DNA of 64,000 nucleotides, taken from NCBI GenBank assembly GCA_037442205.1, contig JBBIQS010000028.1:1-64000 (forward strand), read 5' to 3'. The DNA is from JBBIQS01 sp037442205. Lineage in GTDB: Bacteria > Myxococcota > Myxococcia > Myxococcales > UBA5297. A program made the position numbers and the translations under genes. Positions within the stretch are counted from its first letter, which is position 1. Every line of letters starts with the position of its first letter. Shown here one piece after another: positions 42,267 through 51,189 of this stretch. The notes under the pieces were generated by a model, which worked only from the letters and a program-made list of their open reading frames with translations, made no database searches and was not told the origin of the DNA.

Positions 42267-43370
42267 TTGCGAAATTCTCGGCTCGCGCTTGCCCTGGCGC
42301 TGCTTCTGCAGGCCGCCTGCGGCGCCCCATCGGATCAGGACCTGGGAACGCAGGATCAGGAACTGACCGTCTGCCAGGGGGCCCACACCCTCGAAGGCGT
42401 CGACGTCTCCAAGTGGCAGGGGACCGTCGACTGGGCCGCGGTGAGAGGCGCCGGCAAGGTATTCGCGGTCGCCCGGATCAGCGACGGCCTCACTCATCCC
42501 GACCTGATGTTCTCCGCCAACTACGCCGGCATCAAGGCGGCGGGGATGATCCGCGGCTCCTATCAGTTCTTCGAGCCGGCCGAGAACGCGCTCGATCAGG
42601 CGAACATGGTGCTCCAAGCAGTGGGCTCGCTCCAACCGGGCGACCTGCCGCCCATCCTCGACGTCGAGGTCACCGGCGGCGTCAGCCAGGCCCAGCTGCG
42701 GTCCCAGATTCACGCCTGGGTCGATCGCGTGACCCAGGTCCTCGGGCGCGAGCCGTTCATCTACGTCAGCCCGGCCTTCTGGAATTCCAACGTCGCCGAC
42801 ACCTCCTTCGGGATGAACCCGCTCTGGATCGCCAACTACAACGTCTCCTGCCCCAACGTCCCCGCCACCTGGAGCAACTGGGTCTTCTGGCAATACTCGC
42901 CCTCGGGGACCGTGGCCGGCATCAGCGGCGGCGCCGATCTCGACCGCTTCAACGGCTCCCTCGCCGACCTCCAGGCGCTGGCGGGGATGGCGGCCCCGGC
43001 GGTGGACGCCGGTTCCCCGCCCCCACATGACGCCGGCACCCCGCCGGTCCAGGATGCCGGCGCGCCTCCGATTCAGGACGCCGGGAGCCCGACCATTCGC
43101 GATGCCGGCTCGCCGCCGGTTCAGGACGCCGGCTCGCCGACGAGCTGGGACGCGGGCCCGACGCCCGCCCAGGACGCCGGGAAGCCCGTCAATTCCGGCT
43201 CCGGCTCGGGGACGGGCAGCGGCGGTGCCAGCTCCACCAATCCCTCGGACTCGGTGGCCAAGGGAGGCTGCGGCTGCAGCGGCGCCGGGGCCGGCCCCTC
43301 GTCCCTGGCAAGCGCCCTGGTGGCACTGGCCCTGGCCGTCGGCCGCCGCCGGACAGTGATGGCCGGTTGA
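42267..43370 (+). CDS. GH25 lysozyme-like lipoprotein with DAG repeats and MYXO-CTERM tail
   Basis: The TTG start at 42267 (AGG six bases upstream) gives a 367-residue protein with lipobox Leu-Gln-Ala-Ala-Cys. Residues about 35-240 are a GH25 muramidase domain: GVDVSKWQGTVDWAAV, ARISDGLTHPD, GSYQFFEP, LPPILDVEVTGG (catalytic Asp-x-Glu), FIYVSPAFW and WVFWQYS. A linker of about nine PxxDAG repeats (about 250-305) follows. The C-terminus has GGCGCSGAGAG, a hydrophobic helix and Arg-Arg-Arg, which matches the MYXO-CTERM sorting signal processed by myxosortase. It should hydrolyse peptidoglycan outside the cell, fitting predation or envelope remodelling. Carrying both an N-terminal lipobox and a C-terminal sorting tail is unusual. 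Confidence 0.9.
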   Translation: MRNSRLALALALLLQAACGAPSDQDLGTQDQELTVCQGAHTLEGVDVSKWQGTVDWAAVRGAGKVFAVARISDGLTHPDLMFSANYAGIKAAGMIRGSYQFFEPAENALDQANMVLQAVGSLQPGDLPPILDVEVTGGVSQAQLRSQIHAWVDRVTQVLGREPFIYVSPAFWNSNVADTSFGMNPLWIANYNVSCPNVPATWSNWVFWQYSPSGTVAGISGGADLDRFNGSLADLQALAGMAAPAVDAGSPPPHDAGTPPVQDAGAPPIQDAGSPTIRDAGSPPVQDAGSPTSWDAGPTPAQDAGKPVNSGSGSGTGSGGASSTNPSDSVAKGGCGCSGAGAGPSSLASALVALALAVGRRRTVMAG

Positions 43371-43396
43371 CGGTTCTTTTGGCCGGTCGCTAGACT
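43367..43396 (+). promoter_or_regulatory. Promoter for the PLP-enzyme gene
   Basis: TTGACG (43367-43372) and TAGACT (43391-43396) with an 18-bp spacer. The -35 overlaps the stop codon of the lysozyme gene. It gives a leader of about 48 bases with a GAGGAG ribosome site before the ATG at 43451. Confidence 0.6.
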
Positions 43397-43450
43397 CGCG
43401 GACTTCCCTCGGTGGCTTGCCCGCCCCGACATCCGTGAGAGGAGCGACCC

Positions 43451-44929
43451 GTGCGCGTCATCCAGAAGGTCAACGAAGCGGTCCTGGCCAAGACGGTGCA
43501 GCGCTGCCGAGAGCGGGGCATCGTGGTGCCCACCTTCGCCGAGCAGCGTGACCCCACCAGGATCCCGGAGAAGATCAAGAAGAAGCTGACCTCGATCGGG
43601 ATGCAGGAGACCAACCCGCTCAACCTGTTCCGCATCACCTGGAAGAACGAGCCCAAGGAGAAGGGCGGGCTGTTCAACCGCGGCAACTGGGTCGAGTTCC
43701 CCTCCGAGGTGACCGGAGTCAACGCGCGGCTGGTGGGAATCGTCGGCAAGCACTTCCCGATCGGCGCCCACAAGGTCGGCGCCGCCTTCGGCTGCCTGGT
43801 GCCGCGGCTGGTGAGCGGGGAGTTCGATCCCGAGAGGCAGAAGGCGGTCTGGCCCTCGACCGGCAACTACTGCCGCGGCGGCGCCTTCGACAGCGCCCTG
43901 CTCGGCTGCAAGGCCGTCGCGATCCTGCCCGAGGGGATGAGCAAGGAGCGCTTCGACTGGCTCAAGGGCATCGGCACCGACGAGATCATCGCCACTCCCG
44001 GCACCGAGTCGAACGTCAAGGAGATCTACGACAAGTGCTGGGAGCTGCGGAAAACCCGCGGCAACGACGCGGTGATCTTCAACCAGTTCGAAGAGTTCGG
44101 GAACCCGGTCTGGCACTACAACACCACCGGCCCGATCATCGAGGAGATCTTCCAGCAGCTGGCGCCCAAGGGCGGGCGGCTGTCGGCCTACATCAGCGCC
44201 ACCGGCTCGGCGGGGACCATCGCCGCCGGCGACTACCTGCGCAAGTTCTCCCCGAACATCAAGGTGGTGGCCACCGAGGCCCTGCAGTGCCCGACGCTGC
44301 TGATCAACGGCTTCGGCGCCCACCGCATCGAAGGCATCGGCGACAAGCACGTTCCCTGGGTGCACAACGTGCGCAACACCGACATGGTGGCGGCGATCGA
44401 CGACGAGCAGGTGATGCAGCTGCTGCGGCTGTTCAATGAGGAGGATGGCCTGGCCTGGCTGTCGAAGCAGGGCATCAAGGACGACTTCCTCAAGCAGCTG
44501 CCGCTGGTGGGCATCAGCGGCATCGCCAACATGGTCGCGGCGATCAAGGTGGCCAAGTACTACGAGCTGGGCGGAAAGGACTTCCTGTTCTTCCCGATGA
44601 CCGACTCGATGGCGCTCTACGGCTCGCGCAAGCAGGAGCTGCGCGAGCAGCACGGCGCCTACAGCAAGGAGACGGCGGCCGCCCACTTCGCCCGCTACCT
44701 GGCCGGGGCCGAGACCGACCACCTCAAGGAGCTGGGCCACTGGGACAAGAAGGCCCTGCACAACCTCAAGTACTTCACCTGGGTCGAGCAGCAGGGGAAG
44801 ACCAGCGCCGAGCTCAACCAGCTCTGGGATCCCGAGTTCTGGGACGAGACCCTCGGCCAGGCCGAGGAGTGGGACAAGCTGATCCGCGATTTCAACGAGC
44901 GGACCGGCGTGCTCAAGGCCTTGAGCTGA
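43451..44929 (+). CDS. PLP-dependent enzyme, cysteine synthase/threonine synthase fold
   Basis: The 492-residue protein belongs to the fold-type II PLP family. It has a Lys in a GAHKVGAAFGCL segment (the Schiff-base Lys), an Asn in PSTGNYCRGGA, ILPEGMSKERFDWLKG, and SATGSAGTIAAGDYLRKFSP for phosphate binding. It is longer than a typical cysteine synthase (about 310 residues), with extra sequence at both ends including AETDHLKELGHWDKKALHNL. Similar bacterial proteins are usually annotated only as a PLP-dependent beta subunit, and the true reaction (cystathionine beta-synthase-like, or an amino acid lyase) is not known. It has its own promoter 55 bp upstream and is the first gene of a rightward run with the Imm-like gene and bcp. 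Confidence 0.85.
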   Translation: MRVIQKVNEAVLAKTVQRCRERGIVVPTFAEQRDPTRIPEKIKKKLTSIGMQETNPLNLFRITWKNEPKEKGGLFNRGNWVEFPSEVTGVNARLVGIVGKHFPIGAHKVGAAFGCLVPRLVSGEFDPERQKAVWPSTGNYCRGGAFDSALLGCKAVAILPEGMSKERFDWLKGIGTDEIIATPGTESNVKEIYDKCWELRKTRGNDAVIFNQFEEFGNPVWHYNTTGPIIEEIFQQLAPKGGRLSAYISATGSAGTIAAGDYLRKFSPNIKVVATEALQCPTLLINGFGAHRIEGIGDKHVPWVHNVRNTDMVAAIDDEQVMQLLRLFNEEDGLAWLSKQGIKDDFLKQLPLVGISGIANMVAAIKVAKYYELGGKDFLFFPMTDSMALYGSRKQELREQHGAYSKETAAAHFARYLAGAETDHLKELGHWDKKALHNLKYFTWVEQQGKTSAELNQLWDPEFWDETLGQAEEWDKLIRDFNERTGVLKALS

Positions 44930-44940
44930 GCTCCACGGTG

Positions 44941-45480
44941 ATGGCGAGGCCCGCGTCCGAGATCCAGCGCGGGCCTCGTCGCCCCGTCCACGGCAAGTCG
45001 GCGAAGCCCGACCTGGAAGACCATCGGCTGCTGGCGCGCTGGGCGGCCGACTGCGCCCATCGGGTGCTGCACCACTTCGAGGCCCGGGCGCCCAAGGACG
45101 ACCGGCCGCGCAAGGCCATCGAGGCTGCGCGGGCCTGGGCGCGCGGGGAAATCAGGTACAAGGCTGCCCGCGCAGCTGCTCTCGACGCCCACGCTGCAGC
45201 CCGCTCAGTCCTCGATGCCCCGGCGGCCTGCGCCGCCGCTCGCGCCGCCGGCCATGCCGTTGCCACCGCCCACGTCGCCAGGCACGCCGCCGGCGCCGCG
45301 CTCTATGCCGACAAGGCGGTGATCGCCGCCGCCAGCGAGGCCGCCCTGGAGAAGGAGCGCGCCTGGCAGAGCCGCCGGCTCCCCGAGCGCATGCGGGAGA
45401 TCGGCTTTCCTCTGCTGCCAGTCAACTTCCTGAGGCCCCCGAAGCTCGTCAGCACCAAGCGAGGCCCGAAGAGGCGCTGA
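44941..45480 (+). CDS. Imm-like helical protein
   Basis: The 179-residue protein has a basic N-terminus, then a run of Ala/Arg-rich helices with a recurring pattern: LARWAADCAHRVLHHFEARA, KAIEAARAWARGEI, AARAAALDAHAAAR, AAGHAVATAHVARHAAGAAL and YADKAV. This pattern is that of the putative immunity family seen with polymorphic toxins and many other loci (Imm5-like). A basic tail follows. No toxin gene is next to it, so the immunity label is only by family, and a general role is possible. It starts 11 bases after the PLP-enzyme stop, with only a weak ribosome site (GAG ten bases upstream; GTG in the same spot is possible). Confidence 0.72.
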   Translation: MARPASEIQRGPRRPVHGKSAKPDLEDHRLLARWAADCAHRVLHHFEARAPKDDRPRKAIEAARAWARGEIRYKAARAAALDAHAAARSVLDAPAACAAARAAGHAVATAHVARHAAGAALYADKAVIAAASEAALEKERAWQSRRLPERMREIGFPLLPVNFLRPPKLVSTKRGPKRR

Positions 45481-45532
45481 GCCCCACGAGACGTGGCGCG
45501 CCCTCCGGTGGTCCCGTTACCAGAGGGCCACC

Positions 45533-46093
45533 ATGAACACCGCCCTCCTCCTCGCCACCGTGCTGCTCGGCATCGCCCCCGGCGCCAAGGCTCCCGATTT
45601 CAGCGCCAGGAACCAGGACGGGAAGACCGTCAAGCTCTCGGAATTCCTCGGGAAGCGGGTGCTGCTCTACTTCTACCCGAAGGACAACACCCCCGGCTGC
45701 ACCGCCGAGGCCAAAAGTTTCACCGGCGACTATGACAAGTTCCAGAAGCTCGGGGTGGTGATCCTGGGAATCTCGCGCCAGGGCGAGGAGAGCCACCGCG
45801 AGTTCCGGGCCAAGCTCGGGATTCCGTTCGACCTGCTGGTCGATGACGACGGGTCGATCGCCAAGGCCTTCGGGGTCGGCCACATCCCGATCTTCGGCGT
45901 CCACAAGCGCCAGAGCGTACTCATCGACAAGGACGGCACGGTGCTGCGCTTCTACGAGGACGTCGACGCCAAGGCGCACAGCGCCCAGGTGCTGGCTGAC
46001 GTCCAGGAAGCCGACGCCAAGGCGGCCAAGCCCCCTACCGCTCAGGGCACGGCAGCGGACGCCGGCGCGGCGCCGACGAAGTCCTCTCCGTAG
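45533..46093 (+). CDS. bcp: Exported peroxiredoxin, BCP/PrxQ type
   Basis: The 186-residue protein has the peroxiredoxin fold with APDFSARNQDGKTVKLSEFLGK, the peroxidatic-Cys motif PKDNTPGCTAEAKSF, a later YDKFQKLGVVILGISRQGEE block, and FGVGHIPIFGVHKRQSVLID. BCP enzymes reduce hydroperoxides via thioredoxin. A resolving Cys five residues downstream of the peroxidatic Cys is absent (1-Cys-like). The N-terminus (MNTALLLATVLLGIAPGAKA) looks like a signal peptide, so it may act in the periplasm, unlike Escherichia coli BCP. A GAGG site precedes the ATG. The last 17 codons overlap the 3' end of the convergent gene at 46042. Confidence 0.9.
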   Translation: MNTALLLATVLLGIAPGAKAPDFSARNQDGKTVKLSEFLGKRVLLYFYPKDNTPGCTAEAKSFTGDYDKFQKLGVVILGISRQGEESHREFRAKLGIPFDLLVDDDGSIAKAFGVGHIPIFGVHKRQSVLIDKDGTVLRFYEDVDAKAHSAQVLADVQEADAKAAKPPTAQGTAADAGAAPTKSSP

Positions 46094-47394
46094 AGACTCT
46101 TGAAGGCCTCGGCCGCCGTGCTCCGCAGCTGGGCGTCGGGCATCGCGCAGGCCTTGGCGGGCAGGCTGGCGTAGGTCTCACCCTCTCCGAACATCTCGCG
46201 CAGCAGCACGCTGCTCGCGTACCAGTGCGGCGTGGCGCGGGCGTACCGGCCGGCCACCATCTGGACGATCCGCGCCACCGCCAGGCAGCTGGGCGCGGCC
46301 CCGTCGTGGATCTCGGCGATCAAGGCGCGCAGCTCGCGCTCGGCCTTGTTGGCGAAGGGCATGTCGTCATCGCCCACGGCAGCCACCAGCACCTCCGGCA
46401 CCTTCCTCTCCGACGGGTCCAGCGCGTGGCGCGCCTCGTGCGCCTCGACCAGCGAGGACTCCAGCTCCAGCGAAGCCAGCAGCGCGCGATTCCCCTCCCC
46501 TTCGCGCAAGACCTCATCGGCCCGGTGCAGCTGTCTCAAGTCGGAGGCCAGCAGCAGCGGCCCGCGCGGGCGGCCGGTCTTGGCGTAGGGCTCAAGCCGC
46601 TCGAAGAACTCATCTCCCCAGACGAAGCCCTCCGGGCGATAGAAGGTCACCTGGCCCTCGTGCATCCGCTTCTCCATCGCCTCGAACAGCTCGCTGCGGC
46701 GCCGCAGCTGGCCCGCCGCCAGCGCCACCGCCGCCGCGCCCACCTTGCTCTCCAACTGCCCGCGGAAGATCGCCCGCGCCGCCCTATCGACCTCGTTTCC
46801 CTTGGGAATCTCCGCGAACGCCTCCTCCAGATCCCGAGAGAGGTTCGGCTCCAGCCGATCGAGGAAGACCACCGGCCCTTCGTCGTCGGTCAGCCCCTCC
46901 ATTCCCATCTCGATGTTGAGCCGGTCCAGGCGTCGGACTCGCATCACGTCCAGCGCCTTGTCGCCCATCTTCCAGCGGGTGCGCAGCTCGAGCGCGTAGC
47001 TGAGGACGATGGGCCGCTTGCTCACCTGCTGGACGTCGAGCCAGTACCGCAGCCCGCTGCCTTCGAGGGCCTTGTTGAGGCGGACGGCGGCCTCGCGCGC
47101 CGCGGCGAACTTGGGAAAGGACTTCCCGAGCGCCTCGAGCTCGGGCGACAGCGCCGACACCGGCGGCGGGACCTGCGACAGGTCGGGCAACGGCGAGCCG
47201 CCTCCGCGATGGTGCTCCAGCGCCCACATCGGCAGGGTCTCGGCGAAGAAGAATCGCTCCGGGGAAATGCGCGGCCGGGAACCTGACCAGCGCCAGAACC
47301 CCAGCCCGCCGGCGATGGCGGCCACGCCGAGCAACACCGCCAAGTAAGGAAGCTTGCTGCGCTTGGGGAGCTCGTCTTCGACTTCCTCGGACAT
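46042..47394 (-). CDS. Single-pass membrane protein with an HExxH motif
   Basis: The 450-residue protein has a short acidic cytoplasmic head, one membrane helix (about 15-35, KLPYLAVLLGVAAIAGGLGFW), and a large presumably periplasmic part. An HEARH motif lies at 319-323 (LVEAHEARHALDPSERKVPE), the pattern of a gluzincin metalloprotease. A possible Glu ligand follows in KAERELRALIAEIHDG about 45 residues later. The rest (about 80-310) is helical with Leu/Arg/Glu segments and no known domain. Peptidase activity is therefore possible but unproven. The gene overlaps the 3' end of the peroxiredoxin gene by 52 bases in the convergent direction, an unusual arrangement in this window. It is downstream of the hydrolase gene. 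Confidence 0.78.
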   Translation of the reverse strand: MSEEVEDELPKRSKLPYLAVLLGVAAIAGGLGFWRWSGSRPRISPERFFFAETLPMWALEHHRGGGSPLPDLSQVPPPVSALSPELEALGKSFPKFAAAREAAVRLNKALEGSGLRYWLDVQQVSKRPIVLSYALELRTRWKMGDKALDVMRVRRLDRLNIEMGMEGLTDDEGPVVFLDRLEPNLSRDLEEAFAEIPKGNEVDRAARAIFRGQLESKVGAAAVALAAGQLRRRSELFEAMEKRMHEGQVTFYRPEGFVWGDEFFERLEPYAKTGRPRGPLLLASDLRQLHRADEVLREGEGNRALLASLELESSLVEAHEARHALDPSERKVPEVLVAAVGDDDMPFANKAERELRALIAEIHDGAAPSCLAVARIVQMVAGRYARATPHWYASSVLLREMFGEGETYASLPAKACAMPDAQLRSTAAEAFKSLYGEDFVGAAPASAAVP

Positions 47395-47436
47395 CGCGAT
47401 CCTCTCCGCCAGAGTGAGCGGTGAGGATACGACGAC

Positions 47437-48318
47437 TCAGGCCGGGAGCGGATCCAGCCGGCGGCGCAGGAAGGAGTCGATCATCCCGACCAGCTGCCGC
47501 GGCCGTTCCAGCTGCGGGCAGTGCCCGAAGCCATCGATGACGTTGATCTCCGCGCTCGACGGCAGGTGCTGGCGGAAGAAGTCGATACCTTCGAAGGGGA
47601 GGACCTTCTCCTGGCCGCCCCAGAGCAGCAGCGTCGGCATCGAGAGCGCCCGCACCTCGTCGGGAGCCAGCCCCTCGACGCGGCTCGCCTCCTCGATCAG
47701 CTTTGCGACTCCGGGCCGGGCCAGCTGGTTGCGCATGCCCGGAGCGAACAGCGTCGGCAGCAGCGGCGGCGGGCGCACGTAGACCCGGCGCATCAGCTCG
47801 CGGGCGCCGTGCTCGGTGCCGTCGGCGTAGATGGTCAGGGTCTGCTTGAGCTTGTCGGGCCCCAGCGGCGCCCCGGCCGGTGCCACCAGCACCGCGGCCC
47901 GGACCTTCTTGGGATGGCGCGCGGCGAACCGGGCCACCAGCGCCCCGCCCAGCGAATTGCCGATCATCACCACCGGCCCGCCTACCTTGGCCTCCAGGAA
48001 CCTGTCGACGAACTCGAGCAGCCCGTCGAAGCCGAGCGGCCCGGAGCGCGGCAGCGGCCCGAATCCCGAGCCGGGCATGTCCGGCACCAGCACCCGGCCC
48101 GCGCTCTTGGCGAACGGAAAGATCACCCGCGACCATCCGGCCGCCGAGCTGCCCAGCCCGTGGATGAGCACCACCGTCGGGCCGCCGCGGTTCTTTCCCG
48201 CCAGGTCGAAGTAGTGGATCTGGTCACCGTCCAGATCCGCCAGCACCGATTTCACCCCTCCCAGCACCAGCTGGCGCCGCAGAAGCTCCATCGCCAGCGG
48301 GAACAAATGCTCCCTCAT
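47437..48318 (-). CDS. Alpha/beta-hydrolase
   Basis: The 293-residue protein has the alpha/beta-hydrolase motifs: HGLG oxyanion loop in VVLIHGLGSSAAGWSR, a nucleophile elbow GNSLGG (Ser) in VVMIGNSLGGALVARFAARH, acid region PTLLLWGGQEKVLPFE, and catalytic His in DGFGHCPQLERP. Sequence flow is closest to the 2-hydroxymuconic/epoxide-hydrolase-like esterases, but the substrate cannot be told. A membrane segment is absent; the N-terminal 20 residues are hydrophobic and could bind a membrane. It is 25 bp from the EnvC stop and 42 bp upstream of the HExxH gene on the same strand. Confidence 0.88.
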   Translation of the reverse strand: MREHLFPLAMELLRRQLVLGGVKSVLADLDGDQIHYFDLAGKNRGGPTVVLIHGLGSSAAGWSRVIFPFAKSAGRVLVPDMPGSGFGPLPRSGPLGFDGLLEFVDRFLEAKVGGPVVMIGNSLGGALVARFAARHPKKVRAAVLVAPAGAPLGPDKLKQTLTIYADGTEHGARELMRRVYVRPPPLLPTLFAPGMRNQLARPGVAKLIEEASRVEGLAPDEVRALSMPTLLLWGGQEKVLPFEGIDFFRQHLPSSAEINVIDGFGHCPQLERPRQLVGMIDSFLRRRLDPLPA

Positions 48319-48343
48319 GCTCGCTGCTCCTTACGACAGGCGG

Positions 48344-49468
48344 TCAGGGGGCTCCCAGCCAGCTCTTGGGATCGACCGGCTTCCCCTTCTCGCGGATCTC
48401 AAAATAGAGGTACGCGCCCTTCATCGAGCCAGTATCGCCGACCGCGCCTAGGGTCTGCCCCTGTTCGACATCGGCCCCCACCGCCACGTCCAAGCGGCCG
48501 AGATGGGCGTAGAGCGAGTGGTAGGCATCGCCATGGTCGACGATCACCAGGTTGCCGTAGCCGCGGAACGGCCCGGCGTGCACCACCTTGCCCGGTCCCA
48601 CCGCAACCACTGGCGAGCCCTCGGGAGCGCGCAGGTCGATGCCCTTCTGGAAAGTGACGGTGTTGAACTTGGGGTTGACCACCTTGCCGAAGCCGACCTC
48701 GATCGGCCCGCTGGCCGGGAAGGGCAGCTTCCCCTTGCGGCGGGCGAAGCTCGAGGCCTTCAGGTCGCCCTGCAGCTCCTCGATCATCCGCGTCAGCTCC
48801 TGGTGCTGGCGCTGCAGCTCGACGAGGGCCCTCTCCTTGAGGTCCTGCTCCTCGACGATCGACGAGTGGAGGGCGGTCAGCTGCTCCTTGCGGCCGCGCG
48901 CCGCCTCGCGCTGCGCCTGGGCGCTCTGCACCCGGGCCAGATGCTCCCTCTTCGCCTCCTCGGCCTTCGCCCGCTTCTGCTGCACCGCCGCGAGCGACAG
49001 CTTGGCCCGCTCGAGCGCCTTCAGGTCCTCCGCCAGCACGAGCTCGAGCGCCTTCTGGCGCCAGAGCAGATCGCCGACCGAGCTGGACGCCAACATGATC
49101 GAGGCCCGCTGCTGGCGCCCGAGCTGGTAGCGGGCGCGCAGCCTTGGGCTGAGCTGCTCGATCAGCACCGTGAAGGACTGGCGGGCGGCCTCCTCTTCGG
49201 CCTGGGCGAGCTTGGCCTTGGCGGCCGCCGCCTGCGCCTGCTCCTCTGAGGCGGCAGCCGCATCCTCCATCGCGCGAACCTGCTCCTCGGCCGCCGAGAG
49301 CTCGTCCAGCACCGACGTGGCTTTGTCGTGCAGCCGCTGGAGCGCTTCCTCGTTGGTTTCGACCTGCTTCGCGAGCTGGTCGGCGCTGGCCTGCGGAGCC
49401 TCTGCCGGCTGGGCCGCAGCCAAGGTCGAGAGGAGCGCCAGGGCGCCGATGGCGAGGAGGCGGAGCAT
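48344..49468 (-). CDS. envC: Murein hydrolase activator EnvC-like (coiled coil plus M23 domain)
   Basis: The 374-residue exported protein (signal MLRLLAIGALALLSTLAAAQ) has long coiled coils (about 25-240: EEALQRLHDKATSVLDELSA, ALELVLAEDLKALERAKLSL) followed by a LytM/M23 domain (about 255-374: ASGPIEVGFGKVVNPKFNTV, GIDLRAPEGSPVVAVGPGKV, VDHGDAYHSLYAHLGRLDV, YFEIREKGKPVDPKSWLG). The zinc ligands of active M23 peptidases are partly missing. HxxxD is replaced by GIDLRAP and the later HxH by YFEIR; only one His remains (YAHLG). This fits an activator of amidases rather than a protease. It follows ftsX by one base and so is the periplasmic effector of the FtsEX complex. Confidence 0.93.
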   Translation of the reverse strand: MLRLLAIGALALLSTLAAAQPAEAPQASADQLAKQVETNEEALQRLHDKATSVLDELSAAEEQVRAMEDAAAASEEQAQAAAAKAKLAQAEEEAARQSFTVLIEQLSPRLRARYQLGRQQRASIMLASSSVGDLLWRQKALELVLAEDLKALERAKLSLAAVQQKRAKAEEAKREHLARVQSAQAQREAARGRKEQLTALHSSIVEEQDLKERALVELQRQHQELTRMIEELQGDLKASSFARRKGKLPFPASGPIEVGFGKVVNPKFNTVTFQKGIDLRAPEGSPVVAVGPGKVVHAGPFRGYGNLVIVDHGDAYHSLYAHLGRLDVAVGADVEQGQTLGAVGDTGSMKGAYLYFEIREKGKPVDPKSWLGAP

Positions 49469-50362
49469 CTAGAGCCTCATGAACCGGCGCACGGCCCAGA
49501 TGCTGCCCAGCAGCCCCAGAATCACCCCTAGCCCCGCCAGCTCGAGCAGCCCGCGCACCTCCAGCAGGTTGGGGAGCGGCAGCTGGGCGGTCAGGAAGCT
49601 GAAGGCCTCGCCCACCCGCGGCGCGACGTAGACCGAGATCGCCAGCAGCCCCAGCGCGGCCACGGCCGCGCCCATCAACCCCTGGAAGGCGCCTTCGATG
49701 AGGAACGGAACCTTGACGAAGGTGTCGGTGGCGCCGACCAACTGCTGGATCTCGATCTCCGCCCGCCGGGCATAGATCGCGAGCTGCAGCGTCGCCGAGA
49801 CCACCACCAGCGCCGCCAGCAGCACCAACGCCAACAGCAGCGCGCCCGCCCAGCGGACCGCCAGCGACAGCCGCTGGAGGCGCTCGAGCAGATCCCGGCC
49901 GTACTCGACGGACGCGACCTCCGGCGCTTGCTGAAGCTTCCCGGCGAAGACGGCCACCGCGGCCGCCGAGCGGCTGTCGGCAGCAGGCCGTAGCTCCAGG
50001 CTGGCGGGCAGCGGATTCTTCGGCAGGTGATCGAGCACCTGCCCGGCCCCGCCGAGCTCGCGGGCGAGCCGCGCCAGCGCCTCCTCGGGACCGACCAGCT
50101 TGACCTCGGCGCGCTCTTCTCTGCGGAGCCGCTCGGCCAGCCGGCTCGCGTCCTCCGGGCTGATCGCGTCCTTCAGATAGGCGGTGATCTCCACGTCGCC
50201 GCCCCAGGCGTCCACCGCCGCGCCCACCGCTCCCGCCGCGAAGCGCGACAGCCCCATCGCCAGCAGCGACACGCCGATCGCCAGCGCCGCCACCGCGTGC
50301 ACGAAAAAGCTCTGCCGCAGTCCGCCGAGCGCCGTTCGCAGGAAGTAGACGAGCTTGACCAC
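49469..50362 (-). CDS. ftsX: Cell-division membrane protein FtsX
   Basis: The 297-residue protein has four membrane helices: one near 20-45, then a periplasmic domain (about 55-165), then three helices (about 170-200, 220-250, 265-290). The layout and segments such as ALLLALVLLAALVVVSATLQLAI and LLEVRGLLELAGLGVILGLLGS match FtsX. It transmits FtsE ATP hydrolysis to EnvC, which controls septal amidases. It follows ftsE by 18 bp and overlaps no gene, and the EnvC gene begins directly after its stop. Confidence 0.94.
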   Translation of the reverse strand: MVKLVYFLRTALGGLRQSFFVHAVAALAIGVSLLAMGLSRFAAGAVGAAVDAWGGDVEITAYLKDAISPEDASRLAERLRREERAEVKLVGPEEALARLARELGGAGQVLDHLPKNPLPASLELRPAADSRSAAAVAVFAGKLQQAPEVASVEYGRDLLERLQRLSLAVRWAGALLLALVLLAALVVVSATLQLAIYARRAEIEIQQLVGATDTFVKVPFLIEGAFQGLMGAAVAALGLLAISVYVAPRVGEAFSFLTAQLPLPNLLEVRGLLELAGLGVILGLLGSIWAVRRFMRL

Positions 50363-50380
50363 GCAGAGTCCTCAGGCCTG

Positions 50381-51070
<690 letters not shown>

Positions 51071-51089
51071 GGGCCCGAGGTTTTACCAC

Positions 51090-51116
51090 AGGAGCGGCGC
51101 CACCCTGGCCGCTCCT
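51090..51116. terminator. Hairpin between the outer-membrane protein gene and ftsE
   Basis: Nine-base-pair stem (AGGAGCGGC with GCCGCTCCT) and nine-base loop. On the plus strand it is followed by a short T-run, but the genes on both sides are on the minus strand, where the tail is not U-rich. It may be a structural element or a weak terminator after the outer-membrane protein gene. Confidence 0.35.
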
Positions 51117-51189
51117 TTTCCCACCGGGCTTTCCGGCACTCCCTGGGCCGCTGCTCGAGCCAGGATTGGGCCGCCGGCCAGCACCGCGG

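Noticed and set aside
41931..43028. Extension of the barrel-protein frame upstream to 43028
   Set aside because: It is antisense to the lysozyme gene and its residues are shadow-like (DAG codons read as low-complexity). The barrel product needs only a TTG or GTG start near 41930-42020.
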